Source of the DNA: an uncultured Acidobacteriota bacterium
Lineage (GTDB): Bacteria; Acidobacteriota; Blastocatellia; Pyrinomonadales; Pyrinomonadaceae
Length of the DNA: 8,453 nt
Direction: 5' to 3'
Assembly: GCA_902826385.1 (NCBI GenBank)
Contig: CADEEU010000104.1
Location: 1-8,453 of the forward strand
Shown one piece after another: positions 1 to 6,031 of the stretch (its first letter is position 1; each line of letters opens with the position of its first letter). Below the pieces are notes generated by a model that worked only from the letters and a program-made list of their open reading frames with translations, had not been told where the DNA came from and searched no databases. The position numbers were made by a program, and so were the translations under genes.

Positions 1-401
1 CCTACGACCGAAACTCCTAAGGTCCATGCAGATGCTTCCCAGCCAAAGACGGCGCCGACTATCCCAACTGTTGCGACACCGATCGGGACCGCCCACGCGT
101 GCATCATCGCTCCGATGCTCCAAACTATTATCGACAACGAAAAACCCTTTTTCGTCCCGATTCGGTCCATCAAATTTCCAACGAACAACAGCCCAATCGC
201 GTAGGCCGTCTGGAATGCAAAAACGATCCACCCGTAATCGATCTCAGACCAACCGAACTCCTGTGCCAGCGTTGGCTTCAAAATGCCCACTACCTGCCGG
301 TCGATGTAGTTTACGGTGGCGGCAAAAAACAGCAGTGCACAGATTACCCAGCGGACCTTGCCACGCGGCTTAGCCACAGGTTGTTGGATTACATTTTCCA
401 T
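1..401 (-). CDS. MFS transporter, ExuT/hexuronate type (N-terminal part, runs off left edge)
   Basis: This is the first 133 codons of an inner-membrane major facilitator carrier, probably a proton-coupled importer of hexuronates or related sugar acids. I translated the minus strand from the ATG at 401. A short basic cytoplasmic start is followed by a first membrane helix (WVICALLFFAATVNYIDRQV), whose NYIDRQ signature is typical of the ExuT/anion:cation symporter branch. A second helix follows, then the MFS loop motif GNLMDRIGTKKG and two more hydrophobic segments. It starts 5 nt after the stop of the M24 gene, so it is almost certainly co-transcribed with it. The uronate genes nearby support a uronate substrate. 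Other substrates of the same branch (tartrate, galactonate, glucarate) cannot be excluded. The C-terminal two thirds lie outside the window. Confidence 0.87.
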   Translation of the reverse strand, partial: MENVIQQPVAKPRGKVRWVICALLFFAATVNYIDRQVVGILKPTLAQEFGWSEIDYGWIVFAFQTAYAIGLLFVGNLMDRIGTKKGFSLSIIVWSIGAMMHAWAVPIGVATVGIVGAVFGWEASAWTLGVSVV

Positions 402-406
402 AAGTT

Positions 407-1519
407 TTACAGGACCAGAATGCCCGGAGTAAGGTACTCAATTCCATCGACTACGTTTGAAATCATGGGAAAATTCGGTGATCGCGTAATCACTTCGCTC
501 CCGTTCTCGGAGACGATGAACGTTTCCTCCGATTTGGTTCCCGTAATACTCGGATTCCATGCAAACGCCTGATCATTGTGAACCTGTTCGATCGATAGCG
601 AATGCGCCACCCAATCCCGCGTTTTGTACCCGCATGCGCCGCCCTGATGATGCCTGGCTTCCTCATTTGGATAGCCGTTCTCGGCATAAGTCTGCACCGC
701 TGCCTTAAAGATTTCGCCTGCCGTAGTTCCCGGACGGGTAGCATGCATCATTCGCGCGTGGACCGCAGCAACAGCATCGGTCTTTTTCTTCAGCTCATCA
801 GTAATCTTTCCTAAAGAAAAGATACGGCTCAACGACGCGATCAGCCCGTGCCGCTTTGCGCAAACCACGATCATTAAGGTTTTGTTCCAAACATTGGCTG
901 TCGGAACCGGATGACGATATGCACTTATTCTTTCGTCCGCGGCGACCAAATTTACAACCAGATTTATACCGGCTTTACCGAGTTCGTAATGAACTATATT
1001 TGCGATCTCGATCTCGGTTTTACCGGCTTCTATTTTACGGTGAATGGCACCTAGAATCCGGCCCGCGTCGTCACCCAATCGTCTGAATCTATCCAGCTCA
1101 TCGGACGTTAATTGATAACGACACTCTGCGATCGAACCCTCGATCACACGCACATCACGGCTAAAAAACGAGTCGGATCCAAGTGTACCTCCGGAAAGAA
1201 GGTGTCGCGATTTTTCTACTATGTAGCCGGGATTTTCTTTATCCGCGTTCCAGTCAAACGCTACCGGCTCAAAATCTATTTCCGAAATTTCTTCGGCTAG
1301 GATTCGCGGCATTTCAATGCAGTTTGCGATTACGAATCTCTTTCCATCGCATCGCACCAGCAGGCTGCTTGCGCCGTTTTCCCTGCTAAGATCTATGCCG
1401 CTGTTTCCGCCTCTTGTCAGCCAGGCAAAATTGTGTTGGGAGTTGAACAGAACACCCTGGAGATTCTCCATCTCCAGCATCCGCACAAGCCGCTCGGTTT
1501 TTACGTTAAGCTCTTTCAC
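407..1519 (-). CDS. M24-family (creatinase/aminopeptidase P fold) protein lacking the Asp metal ligands
   Basis: This 370-residue protein has the two-domain layout of creatinase and Xaa-Pro peptidases: an N-terminal creatinase-like domain (about 1-135) and a pita-bread M24 domain (about 140-365). In metal-dependent M24 enzymes two Asp ligands lie in a DxG...SD segment. Here the equivalent stretch reads LMIVVCAKRHGLIASLSR, with V218 and S229 at the Asp positions. H290/H291 and the E331/E332 pair are retained. Creatinase, a metal-free member, is degenerate at the same place, so this is more likely a hydrolase or lyase without metals than an ordinary aminopeptidase. The start is GTG at 1519: an in-frame TAA lies three codons upstream and no other start codon lies between. 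No clear Shine-Dalgarno sequence is seen. It sits between a sugar SDR and a uronate carrier, which implies a small-molecule substrate. The substrate is unknown. Confidence 0.85.
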   Translation of the reverse strand: MKELNVKTERLVRMLEMENLQGVLFNSQHNFAWLTRGGNSGIDLSRENGASSLLVRCDGKRFVIANCIEMPRILAEEISEIDFEPVAFDWNADKENPGYIVEKSRHLLSGGTLGSDSFFSRDVRVIEGSIAECRYQLTSDELDRFRRLGDDAGRILGAIHRKIEAGKTEIEIANIVHYELGKAGINLVVNLVAADERISAYRHPVPTANVWNKTLMIVVCAKRHGLIASLSRIFSLGKITDELKKKTDAVAAVHARMMHATRPGTTAGEIFKAAVQTYAENGYPNEEARHHQGGACGYKTRDWVAHSLSIEQVHNDQAFAWNPSITGTKSEETFIVSENGSEVITRSPNFPMISNVVDGIEYLTPGILVL

Positions 1520-1552
1520 GGAGTTTTAACCCGCGGTTCGACCGTCGCTATT

Positions 1553-2329
1553 TTACTGATTAACGCCGGACGCAAGAAATCCGCCATCGACAACCAGGAT
1601 CTCACCATTTACAAAACTCGCGGCGTCCGACGCCAGAAACACTGCAGCACCTGCAAGCTCTTCCACCTTTCCAAACCTGCGCATCGGCGTTCTTAGCAAA
1701 AATTCTTTTCCCCGTTCGGTTGATTCGAGAAGCTGTGTGTTAAGGGCCGTTTTGAAAACACCCGGGGCGATCGCGTTTACATTTACTCCGTGCTGCGACC
1801 ATTCGATTGCGAGCGACTTTGTTAAACTTGCTACGGCTGCTTTTGAGGCGGCATAAGCGGCAACCTCATACAATGCGACAAATGTGGACAGGGACGCGAT
1901 GTTTATAATGCGCCCATACCGCTGCTTTATCATTTGGCCGCCGAATACCTGACAAGCCCGAAGGGTGCCGGTCAGGTTGGTCTCGATTATCCAATTCCAC
2001 TCTTCTTCCTGCAGGTCGAGGGTCGGTGTCCGCTTCGTCACACCAGCCGAATTGACAAGGATGTCGACCCGCCCAAACGCCTCAATGCAACCAGACAAAA
2101 GCTCCTCGAGAGAATTTTTGTCCAACACGTCTGAAGTAATTCGCAGCGTCTTCCGGCCTTTCGATTCGATTTCGGCAGCCGTCTTTTCCACCTCCTCCGG
2201 TCGGCGTGAGGATCCAACGACGTTCGCCCCAGCCTCCGCCAGGCCGAGTGCAACGGCCCGGCCGATTCCGGAAGTCCCGCCTATGATGACGGCTGTTTTA
2301 CCATCAAGTTCAAGTCCGGAAAAACTCAT
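1553..2329 (-). CDS. SDR-family dehydrogenase, gluconate 5-dehydrogenase/KduD-like
   Basis: A classical short-chain dehydrogenase of 258 residues when started at the ATG at 2329. It carries the nucleotide-binding motif GGTSGIG (17-23), NSAG (94-97), N118, S146 and Y159-x3-K163, and ends in a typical VVDGG segment. With this start the catalytic residues have the same numbers as in the KduD of this window. An in-frame ATG at 2392 would add 21 residues with no SDR counterpart and would cover a candidate operator, so I prefer 2329; neither start has a Shine-Dalgarno sequence. Arginines after the second strand (SSRRPE) suggest NADP(H). It is the first gene of the minus-strand operon, 33 nt before the M24 gene. 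A keto-uronate/aldonate interconversion (for example reduction of tagaturonate, fructuronate or a deoxy-keto-uronate) fits the context, but the substrate is not readable from sequence. Confidence 0.9.
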   Translation of the reverse strand: MSFSGLELDGKTAVIIGGTSGIGRAVALGLAEAGANVVGSSRRPEEVEKTAAEIESKGRKTLRITSDVLDKNSLEELLSGCIEAFGRVDILVNSAGVTKRTPTLDLQEEEWNWIIETNLTGTLRACQVFGGQMIKQRYGRIINIASLSTFVALYEVAAYAASKAAVASLTKSLAIEWSQHGVNVNAIAPGVFKTALNTQLLESTERGKEFLLRTPMRRFGKVEELAGAAVFLASDAASFVNGEILVVDGGFLASGVNQ

Positions 2330-2363
2330 TCTTAGTGTTTTTGGTTTTGCGTCGACTTTGTAA

Positions 2364-2374
2364 AGGTTATACCA
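2364..2374. promoter_or_regulatory. Candidate GntR/FadR-type operator for the minus-strand operon
   Basis: The core reads AGGT-TAT-ACCA, one base from the dyad TGGT-N3-ACCA recognised by many FadR-subfamily GntR regulators, which include PdhR and the uronate regulators UxuR/ExuR in a related form. It continues into AATTT on the right. It overlaps the predicted transcription start of the SDR operon, a natural place for repression. Assignment to a regulator family is inference; no regulator gene is visible in the window. Confidence 0.4.
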
Positions 2375-2480
2375 ATTTCGGTTTTTTAGCATTATTTATA
2401 ATTGCTTGTCAAGAACCCTTATAGTGCTCAATCTACATATTTTCAGCCGTTATAGTTATTGCTTGTAATATGCCGACGGG

Positions 2481-2508
2481 TTATGGTAAAAATATAGAAG
2501 AACCATAA
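2481..2508. repeat. 7-bp inverted repeat, TTATGGT / ACCATAA
   Basis: TTATGGT (2481-2487) and its exact complement ACCATAA (2502-2508) are separated by 14 nt. The right arm overlaps the operator candidate at 2502-2520 and the left arm coincides with the proposed -10 element. It may be an auxiliary regulator site rather than an RNA hairpin, since it is AT-rich and has no T-tract. Confidence 0.4.
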
Positions 2509-2520
2509 TTGGTAAAACCA
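2502..2520. promoter_or_regulatory. Candidate GntR/FadR-type operator for the plus-strand operon
   Basis: It contains the perfect dyad TGGT-AAA-ACCA (2510-2520), flanked on the left by AAT. An overlapping ACCA-N4-TGGT arrangement begins at 2502. It lies 31 nt upstream of the NagB-like start codon and just downstream of the candidate promoter, so a bound repressor could block transcription. The same core recurs in near-identical form at 2364-2374 on the other side of the region, which supports shared control of both operons. Confidence 0.5.
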
Positions 2521-2535
2521 TTGTTTAGATTGACC

Positions 2536-2540
2536 AAGGA
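2536..2540 (+). promoter_or_regulatory. Shine-Dalgarno-like AAGGA for the NagB-like gene
   Basis: AAGGA ends 11 nt before the ATG at 2552, a rather long spacing. It favours that start over the in-frame ATG at 2576, which has no comparable signal. The choice matters because it sets the length of the n-region before the twin-arginine-like motif. Confidence 0.4.
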
Positions 2541-2551
2541 TTACGTCGTAA

Positions 2552-3484
2552 ATGGCTGTTCCAAAATTGAAGCAGATGAGTCGCCGAGAAATTGGTAAAA
2601 ACACCTGGCTGGGTCTAGGGGCTGTCGCTGCTAATTTAAACCTTAAACCGCACCCGATCGACTATGAGGTCATCGGCACCGAGGAATCTGTCGGTGACGT
2701 GATGTTTGAGGAATTACAAAACGCAGCAGAGCAAAAGGCCGGTGACATCGTCCTCGTTCTTCTCGGCGGTCGTGGTGCCCAGGCTTTGCATAAAAAACTT
2801 GGCGCTCTCGCCGGAACCGGAGCTATCGATGATCTATTGGCTCGGCTGCATGTTTTTACACAGGATGCTCTTGCTCCAATGCGGATGAACAATTCGTTCA
2901 GTTTCGTACGCGATTTCGAACGGTTGTTGGGCGAGGATTTTTTCTCAAGGATTGGAAGTTTTACGTCGATGCAAACCGCGTCCGACAATCTGGAAAGCGA
3001 CATGATCGACTATGCCCGAAAAATAGAATCTCTTGGCGGCATCGATCTGTTTTTCATTGGCCTTGGCCCGGAAGCCGATGCAAATTCTCACTTGTGCTAC
3101 ATCAAACCGCTCTCGGGCGCATCGCTGAATGATTTTGCGGGCGTGATTCCGATATCCGAAAGCATCCTGGACCACCACATTTCAAAATTCAAAGCAGGCG
3201 GTACCCAAGGCAGTTCCGAAGACGAGGCAGAATGCCGCGACGCGCGTTTTATCTTGACACTTGGCCCTTTGGCGATACTTTCTGCAAAGCGGTTGGTGCA
3301 GTCGATCGTTGATGCCTCGACCGCCCCGGCGAAAGTTGCGAGTTTTCGAAAATTAGTCGAAACGAACGTAAGCAGTGACAAACAGGAGATGGCACAACAG
3401 ATCGATGAAAACCCGGGCCTTCTGGTCCGGCTTCATCCGAATTGCCGGACGTTGATTTTGCCCGATGTTTTGGGGCAAGGATAA
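2552..3484 (+). CDS. NagB/6-phosphogluconolactonase-fold protein with Tat-like N-terminus
   Basis: A 310-residue protein whose body (about 45-308) follows the glucosamine-6-phosphate deaminase/6-phosphogluconolactonase fold. Recognisable parts are a strand-glycine loop (VLVLLGGRG, 67-75), D105 in place of the NagB base Asp72, the segment GGIDLFFIGLG (162-172) leading to NSHLCYIKP with H180 at the NagB His143 position, ILTLGPLAILSAKRL (234-248), and a C-terminal LVRLHPNCRTLILPD. By alignment from memory the NagB residues Asp141 and Glu148 become N178 and K185, and the phosphate-loop TGxTP becomes GGRGA, so deaminase activity is doubtful. The N-terminus reads RREIGKNTWLGLGAVAA (11-27), which resembles a twin-arginine export signal with an AxA-like end. 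It is the first gene of the plus-strand operon and its stop is 3 nt before the dehydratase ATG. A sugar isomerase or lactonase acting on an unphosphorylated acid is possible; the function is unassigned. Confidence 0.85.
   Translation: MAVPKLKQMSRREIGKNTWLGLGAVAANLNLKPHPIDYEVIGTEESVGDVMFEELQNAAEQKAGDIVLVLLGGRGAQALHKKLGALAGTGAIDDLLARLHVFTQDALAPMRMNNSFSFVRDFERLLGEDFFSRIGSFTSMQTASDNLESDMIDYARKIESLGGIDLFFIGLGPEADANSHLCYIKPLSGASLNDFAGVIPISESILDHHISKFKAGGTQGSSEDEAECRDARFILTLGPLAILSAKRLVQSIVDASTAPAKVASFRKLVETNVSSDKQEMAQQIDENPGLLVRLHPNCRTLILPDVLGQG
3477..3481 (+). promoter_or_regulatory. Shine-Dalgarno AAGGA inside the end of the upstream gene
   Basis: AAGGA lies 6 nt before the ATG at 3488 and overlaps the last codon before the TAA (3482-3484) of the NagB-like gene. 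This fixes the dehydratase start and indicates translational coupling of the two genes. It is the best ribosome-binding site I found in the window. Confidence 0.6.
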
Positions 3485-3487
3485 CCA

Positions 3488-5062
3488 ATGCTCATATCCG
3501 ATACTACAACGATAGCCGCCGAGCCGATCGGTAAATACGCGATCATCGTTAACCCGAAAGATAACGTGGCCGTCGTTAAAGAAAAGACTGAAAAGGGTCT
3601 GTCGGTTGCCCTGCCGGACAGGCATATTGCGACCCTGAACTCGGAAATTGCGCTCGGCCATCGTTTTGCTACTCGCGAAATACCCGCTGGATCGTTTGTT
3701 CTGCAATACGGCCAGCCGATAGGAACCAGCCTCGGAATCGAAAAAGGTGATCTTGTCTCGCATAAGAACATGTCGAACGATGTTCCTGTCGTTCGCAATC
3801 TACCCGAAGATCTTTACAACCCGGAGCCTGATTATTTTACAGAAACTGCAACGTTCGAAGGATTCAAACGGGAAGACGGACGAGTAGGAACCCGAAACTA
3901 TGTGCTGATCGTGCCGACGTCAATGTGCGCTTCTCACGAGGCAACGCAAATCGCCATGATGGCGGAGTTTATGCACTACAGCCCCGAGCGTTTCAAAAAC
4001 GTCGACGGCGTAGTGGCTCTTCCGCATAACAAAGGCTGCGGCTGTCAGGATGGATCCAACCTTGATGTAATGCTGCGAACCCTTTCGAATTACGCGGACC
4101 ATCCAAACGTCGGCGGCGTGATCCTGATGGATCTCGGGTGTGAGAAGACCAACCTCCAGTTTGTAGAAAAATATTTGCTAAAGCGTGAAAAAGAATTTCA
4201 AAAACCTGTCTATAAAATAGGTATTCAGGAGGTCGGCGGTACGCAGAAAGCTATCGAAACAGGCCTTAAATATGTCGAGGAAATGCTGCCGAAAATCAAT
4301 CAGGCAAAGCGCGAGACGTTTCCCGTAAGTGAACTGGTCTTGGGCGTAAAATGCGGCGGATCGGATGGTTTTTCAGGTATTTCGGCAAACCCTAGTTTGG
4401 GCTTTGCCTCGGACCTGCTGGTTCGTTCAAGGGGAACGGTTTTGATAACCGAGATACCGGAATTCTGCGGAGCCGAGCACATCGTCGCCCATCGGGCAAA
4501 AGATGCAGAAACAGGGCGTAAAATTTACGAAACTATCGATTGGTATAAAAACTACGCTTCGAAGTTCGGGGCCGTGTTGAACGAAAATCCGTCTCCAGGC
4601 AATATTGCGGGCGGCTTGCTGAATATCACGATCAAATCGCTCGGAGCGATGTCAAAAGCAGGGACCACGCGAATCGAGGGTGTCGTGGAGTATGCCGAAG
4701 TACCTGAAAATCGTGGAGTAAATTTGATGCAGGGCCCAGGGTACGATCAGGAATCCACACCGGGTCTGGTTGCCGCGGGAGCAACCGTTGTCGTCTTTAC
4801 TACAGGCCGCGGAACTACGATAGGAAATGCGATCGTTCCGGTAATTAAACTTAGCTCAAATACCGCCGTTTTCGAGCGGATGTCCGGTGATATAGACGTT
4901 AATGCCGGTGGAGTGATCGACGGTGCAGAGACAATAGAGCAAGTCGGCACGCGTCTTTTCGAGCATATACGAAAGGTTGCCGGCGGTGAGATTCAGGCAA
5001 AAGCTGAAATCCTGAAACATCGCGAATTTCAGTTTTGGGGTGAACAAACGGTAAGCTTGTAA
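3488..5062 (+). CDS. uxaA: UxaA/GarD-family sugar-acid dehydratase (altronate dehydratase-like, full length)
   Basis: This 524-residue cytoplasmic enzyme would dehydrate a sugar acid to a 2-keto-3-deoxy acid (altronate to KDG, or an aldarate to its keto-deoxy product). It has both family domains fused: an N-terminal SAF domain (about 16-97; GHRFATREIPAG at 57-68) and the large catalytic domain (about 122-515). The catalytic domain shows FEGFKREDGRVGTRN (123-137), NKGCGC (181-186), LGCEKTN (216-222), VKCGGSDGFSG (287-297), NPSPGNIAGG (367-376) and FTTGRGT (437-443). Some blocks (NVDGVVALPH, DLGCEK) recall GarD, while others (the GPGYD region and the HREFQFW tail) recall UxaA, so altronate versus galactarate is unsettled. 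The SAF histidines I remember from E. coli UxaA look replaced (N22; SHK at 91-93). It is coupled to the gene before it, and the next gene follows after 60 nt. The KDG-forming context favours an altronate-like substrate. Confidence 0.88.
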   Translation: MLISDTTTIAAEPIGKYAIIVNPKDNVAVVKEKTEKGLSVALPDRHIATLNSEIALGHRFATREIPAGSFVLQYGQPIGTSLGIEKGDLVSHKNMSNDVPVVRNLPEDLYNPEPDYFTETATFEGFKREDGRVGTRNYVLIVPTSMCASHEATQIAMMAEFMHYSPERFKNVDGVVALPHNKGCGCQDGSNLDVMLRTLSNYADHPNVGGVILMDLGCEKTNLQFVEKYLLKREKEFQKPVYKIGIQEVGGTQKAIETGLKYVEEMLPKINQAKRETFPVSELVLGVKCGGSDGFSGISANPSLGFASDLLVRSRGTVLITEIPEFCGAEHIVAHRAKDAETGRKIYETIDWYKNYASKFGAVLNENPSPGNIAGGLLNITIKSLGAMSKAGTTRIEGVVEYAEVPENRGVNLMQGPGYDQESTPGLVAAGATVVVFTTGRGTTIGNAIVPVIKLSSNTAVFERMSGDIDVNAGGVIDGAETIEQVGTRLFEHIRKVAGGEIQAKAEILKHREFQFWGEQTVSL

Positions 5063-5122
5063 CGAGCACAACACGTTGCGAAATTTCTCGTCGTCAACAA
5101 ATTATCCAATGAGAACAGAAAT

Positions 5123-5947
5123 ATGAATGAAGCAGTTAAGTTGAAAGAAATTACCCCTGAAACCTGCGTAGTTCTGGGAACTCACAAAGGGAAAGGTCGC
5201 CGCACATCCGTGACGCCCGAAAACACGGCGTCAAAGTTTTTACATTACGGCAGGATTACTTTGGACGACGGAGAAACAATATCGTTTGAAAACAAAACGC
5301 ATGAAACCGGTCTCGTTTGTCTTAACGGCTCGGCTCGAGTTTCCACGAATGGAGAGGCCTTCACATTAGACCAATACGATGCGCTTTACGTTCCCAGGGA
5401 TTCGACTATTGAAGTCGGCGGAGCGTGCGACCTGGCGGAATTGTCGGCCGAGGTGGAACATCGTTATCCGCTCCAATTTGTTGCTTTTGACGACGTAAGA
5501 AAAGATGGAGCACTTTCTTTTGATACGGGGGAAGCAACCAATCGAAGAAACCTAAATATTCTGCTCGGAAAAAATGTGGAGGCCGGAAGACTTATGGCCG
5601 GCGTAACTTTCAGCGAAAAAGGAAATTGGACATCCTATCCGCCTCACGAACACGCATCCATTCTGGAAGAGGCCTATTTGTACATTGACATGCCTGAGCC
5701 AAGCTTTGGCATCCAGCTCGTTTACACGGACTTGCACAAACCCGAGCTTGCGCAGATCGTCCACGAAGGCGATGTTGTAATAATGCCTAAAGGTTATCAT
5801 CCGAATGTTGCCTGCCCGCACGGCAGTATCAACTTCCTGTGGATGATGGCGGCACATCGCGAAGGCATCGACCGCCAGTTTGGAGTAGTAAATGTACAGC
5901 CCGAATTTTCCGCAAATGGTTCAGGCCTCGAAGCATCTCAAAAATAG
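5123..5947 (+). CDS. iolB: IolB/KduI-family sugar-acid isomerase (bicupin)
   Basis: This 274-residue protein belongs to the family shared by 5-deoxy-glucuronate isomerase (IolB, inositol breakdown) and 5-keto-4-deoxyuronate isomerase (KduI, pectin breakdown). The wording is IolB-like: GNWTSYPPHEH (167-177), LEEAYLYIDMPEPSFG (181-196), QLVYTD, and VVIMPKGYHP (218-227). The metal set expected for the cupin is present: H175, H177, E182 and H226. The neighbour immediately downstream is KduD and a GH105 enzyme lies next to it, while no inositol gene (iolC, D, E or G) is in the window. I therefore infer that it performs the KduI step, converting the 5-keto-4-deoxyuronate freed by GH105 to 2,5-diketo-3-deoxygluconate. 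The family call is firm; the substrate is inference. The symbol given reflects sequence resemblance, not the proposed role. The ATG at 5123 follows a weak purine-rich stretch (GAGAACAGAAAT). Confidence 0.9.
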   Translation: MNEAVKLKEITPETCVVLGTHKGKGRRTSVTPENTASKFLHYGRITLDDGETISFENKTHETGLVCLNGSARVSTNGEAFTLDQYDALYVPRDSTIEVGGACDLAELSAEVEHRYPLQFVAFDDVRKDGALSFDTGEATNRRNLNILLGKNVEAGRLMAGVTFSEKGNWTSYPPHEHASILEEAYLYIDMPEPSFGIQLVYTDLHKPELAQIVHEGDVVIMPKGYHPNVACPHGSINFLWMMAAHREGIDRQFGVVNVQPEFSANGSGLEASQK

Positions 5948-5964
5948 GTAATTCACCAACGAGG

Positions 5965-5977
5965 AGTTAAGATAACT
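5965..5977 (+). other. Weak hairpin followed by a T-run in the isomerase-kduD gap
   Basis: AGTTA and TAACT form a 5-bp stem with a 3-nt loop, and GAG plus six T follow (5981-5986). The stem is AT-rich and far weaker than a usual intrinsic terminator, so at most it attenuates read-through into kduD. The rest of this 84-nt gap shows no promoter I can defend. Confidence 0.2.
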
Positions 5978-6031
5978 GAGTTTTTTCGATAGATTCTCGG
6001 CGCTTTCATACTAAACTGTGTTTGCTTACAG

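Larger units (their letters stand above)
2330..2551. promoter_or_regulatory. Divergent promoter/operator region between the two gene sets
   Basis: This AT-rich 222-nt region separates the divergent SDR and NagB-like genes and must hold the promoters of both. It contains several TGGT/ACCA half-sites, described separately, and candidate sigma-70-like elements. For the plus strand, TTGCTT (2459-2464) lies 17 nt before TATGGT (2482-2487). For the minus strand, a perfect TTGACA (2412 to 2407) lies 18 nt before TAAAAA (2388 to 2383), which would place transcription start near 2376, upstream of the ATG at 2329. The -10 matches are imperfect, so exact promoter positions are tentative. No RNA gene or ORF of its own is apparent here. 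Confidence 0.6.

Noticed and set aside
26..572. Plus-strand ORFs of 115 and 157 codons at the left edge
   Set aside because: They overlap, in antisense, the MFS and M24 genes, whose minus-strand translations show clear family motifs. Their own translations are low-complexity, Arg/Ser/Pro-rich and show no domain.
2401..2466. 9-bp direct repeat ATTGCTTGT (2401-2409 and 2458-2466)
   Set aside because: It is short, in AT-rich DNA and has no inverted arm. It may be a coincidence, and there are no accompanying signs of a mobile element.
3353..3798. Minus-strand ORFs of 121-136 codons across the NagB-like/dehydratase junction
   Set aside because: They are antisense to two well-supported genes, lack motifs and have no ribosome-binding site or operon context.
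5073..5110. Palindromic GAAATTTC in the dehydratase-isomerase gap as a possible terminator or operator
   Set aside because: It is only 8 bp with no loop or T-run, and nothing similar occurs at the other operon junctions.
5123..5947. Reading the locus as a myo-inositol operon because of the IolB-like protein
   Set aside because: No other inositol enzyme is present, whereas KduD, GH105 and a UxaA-type dehydratase all point to uronate breakdown.
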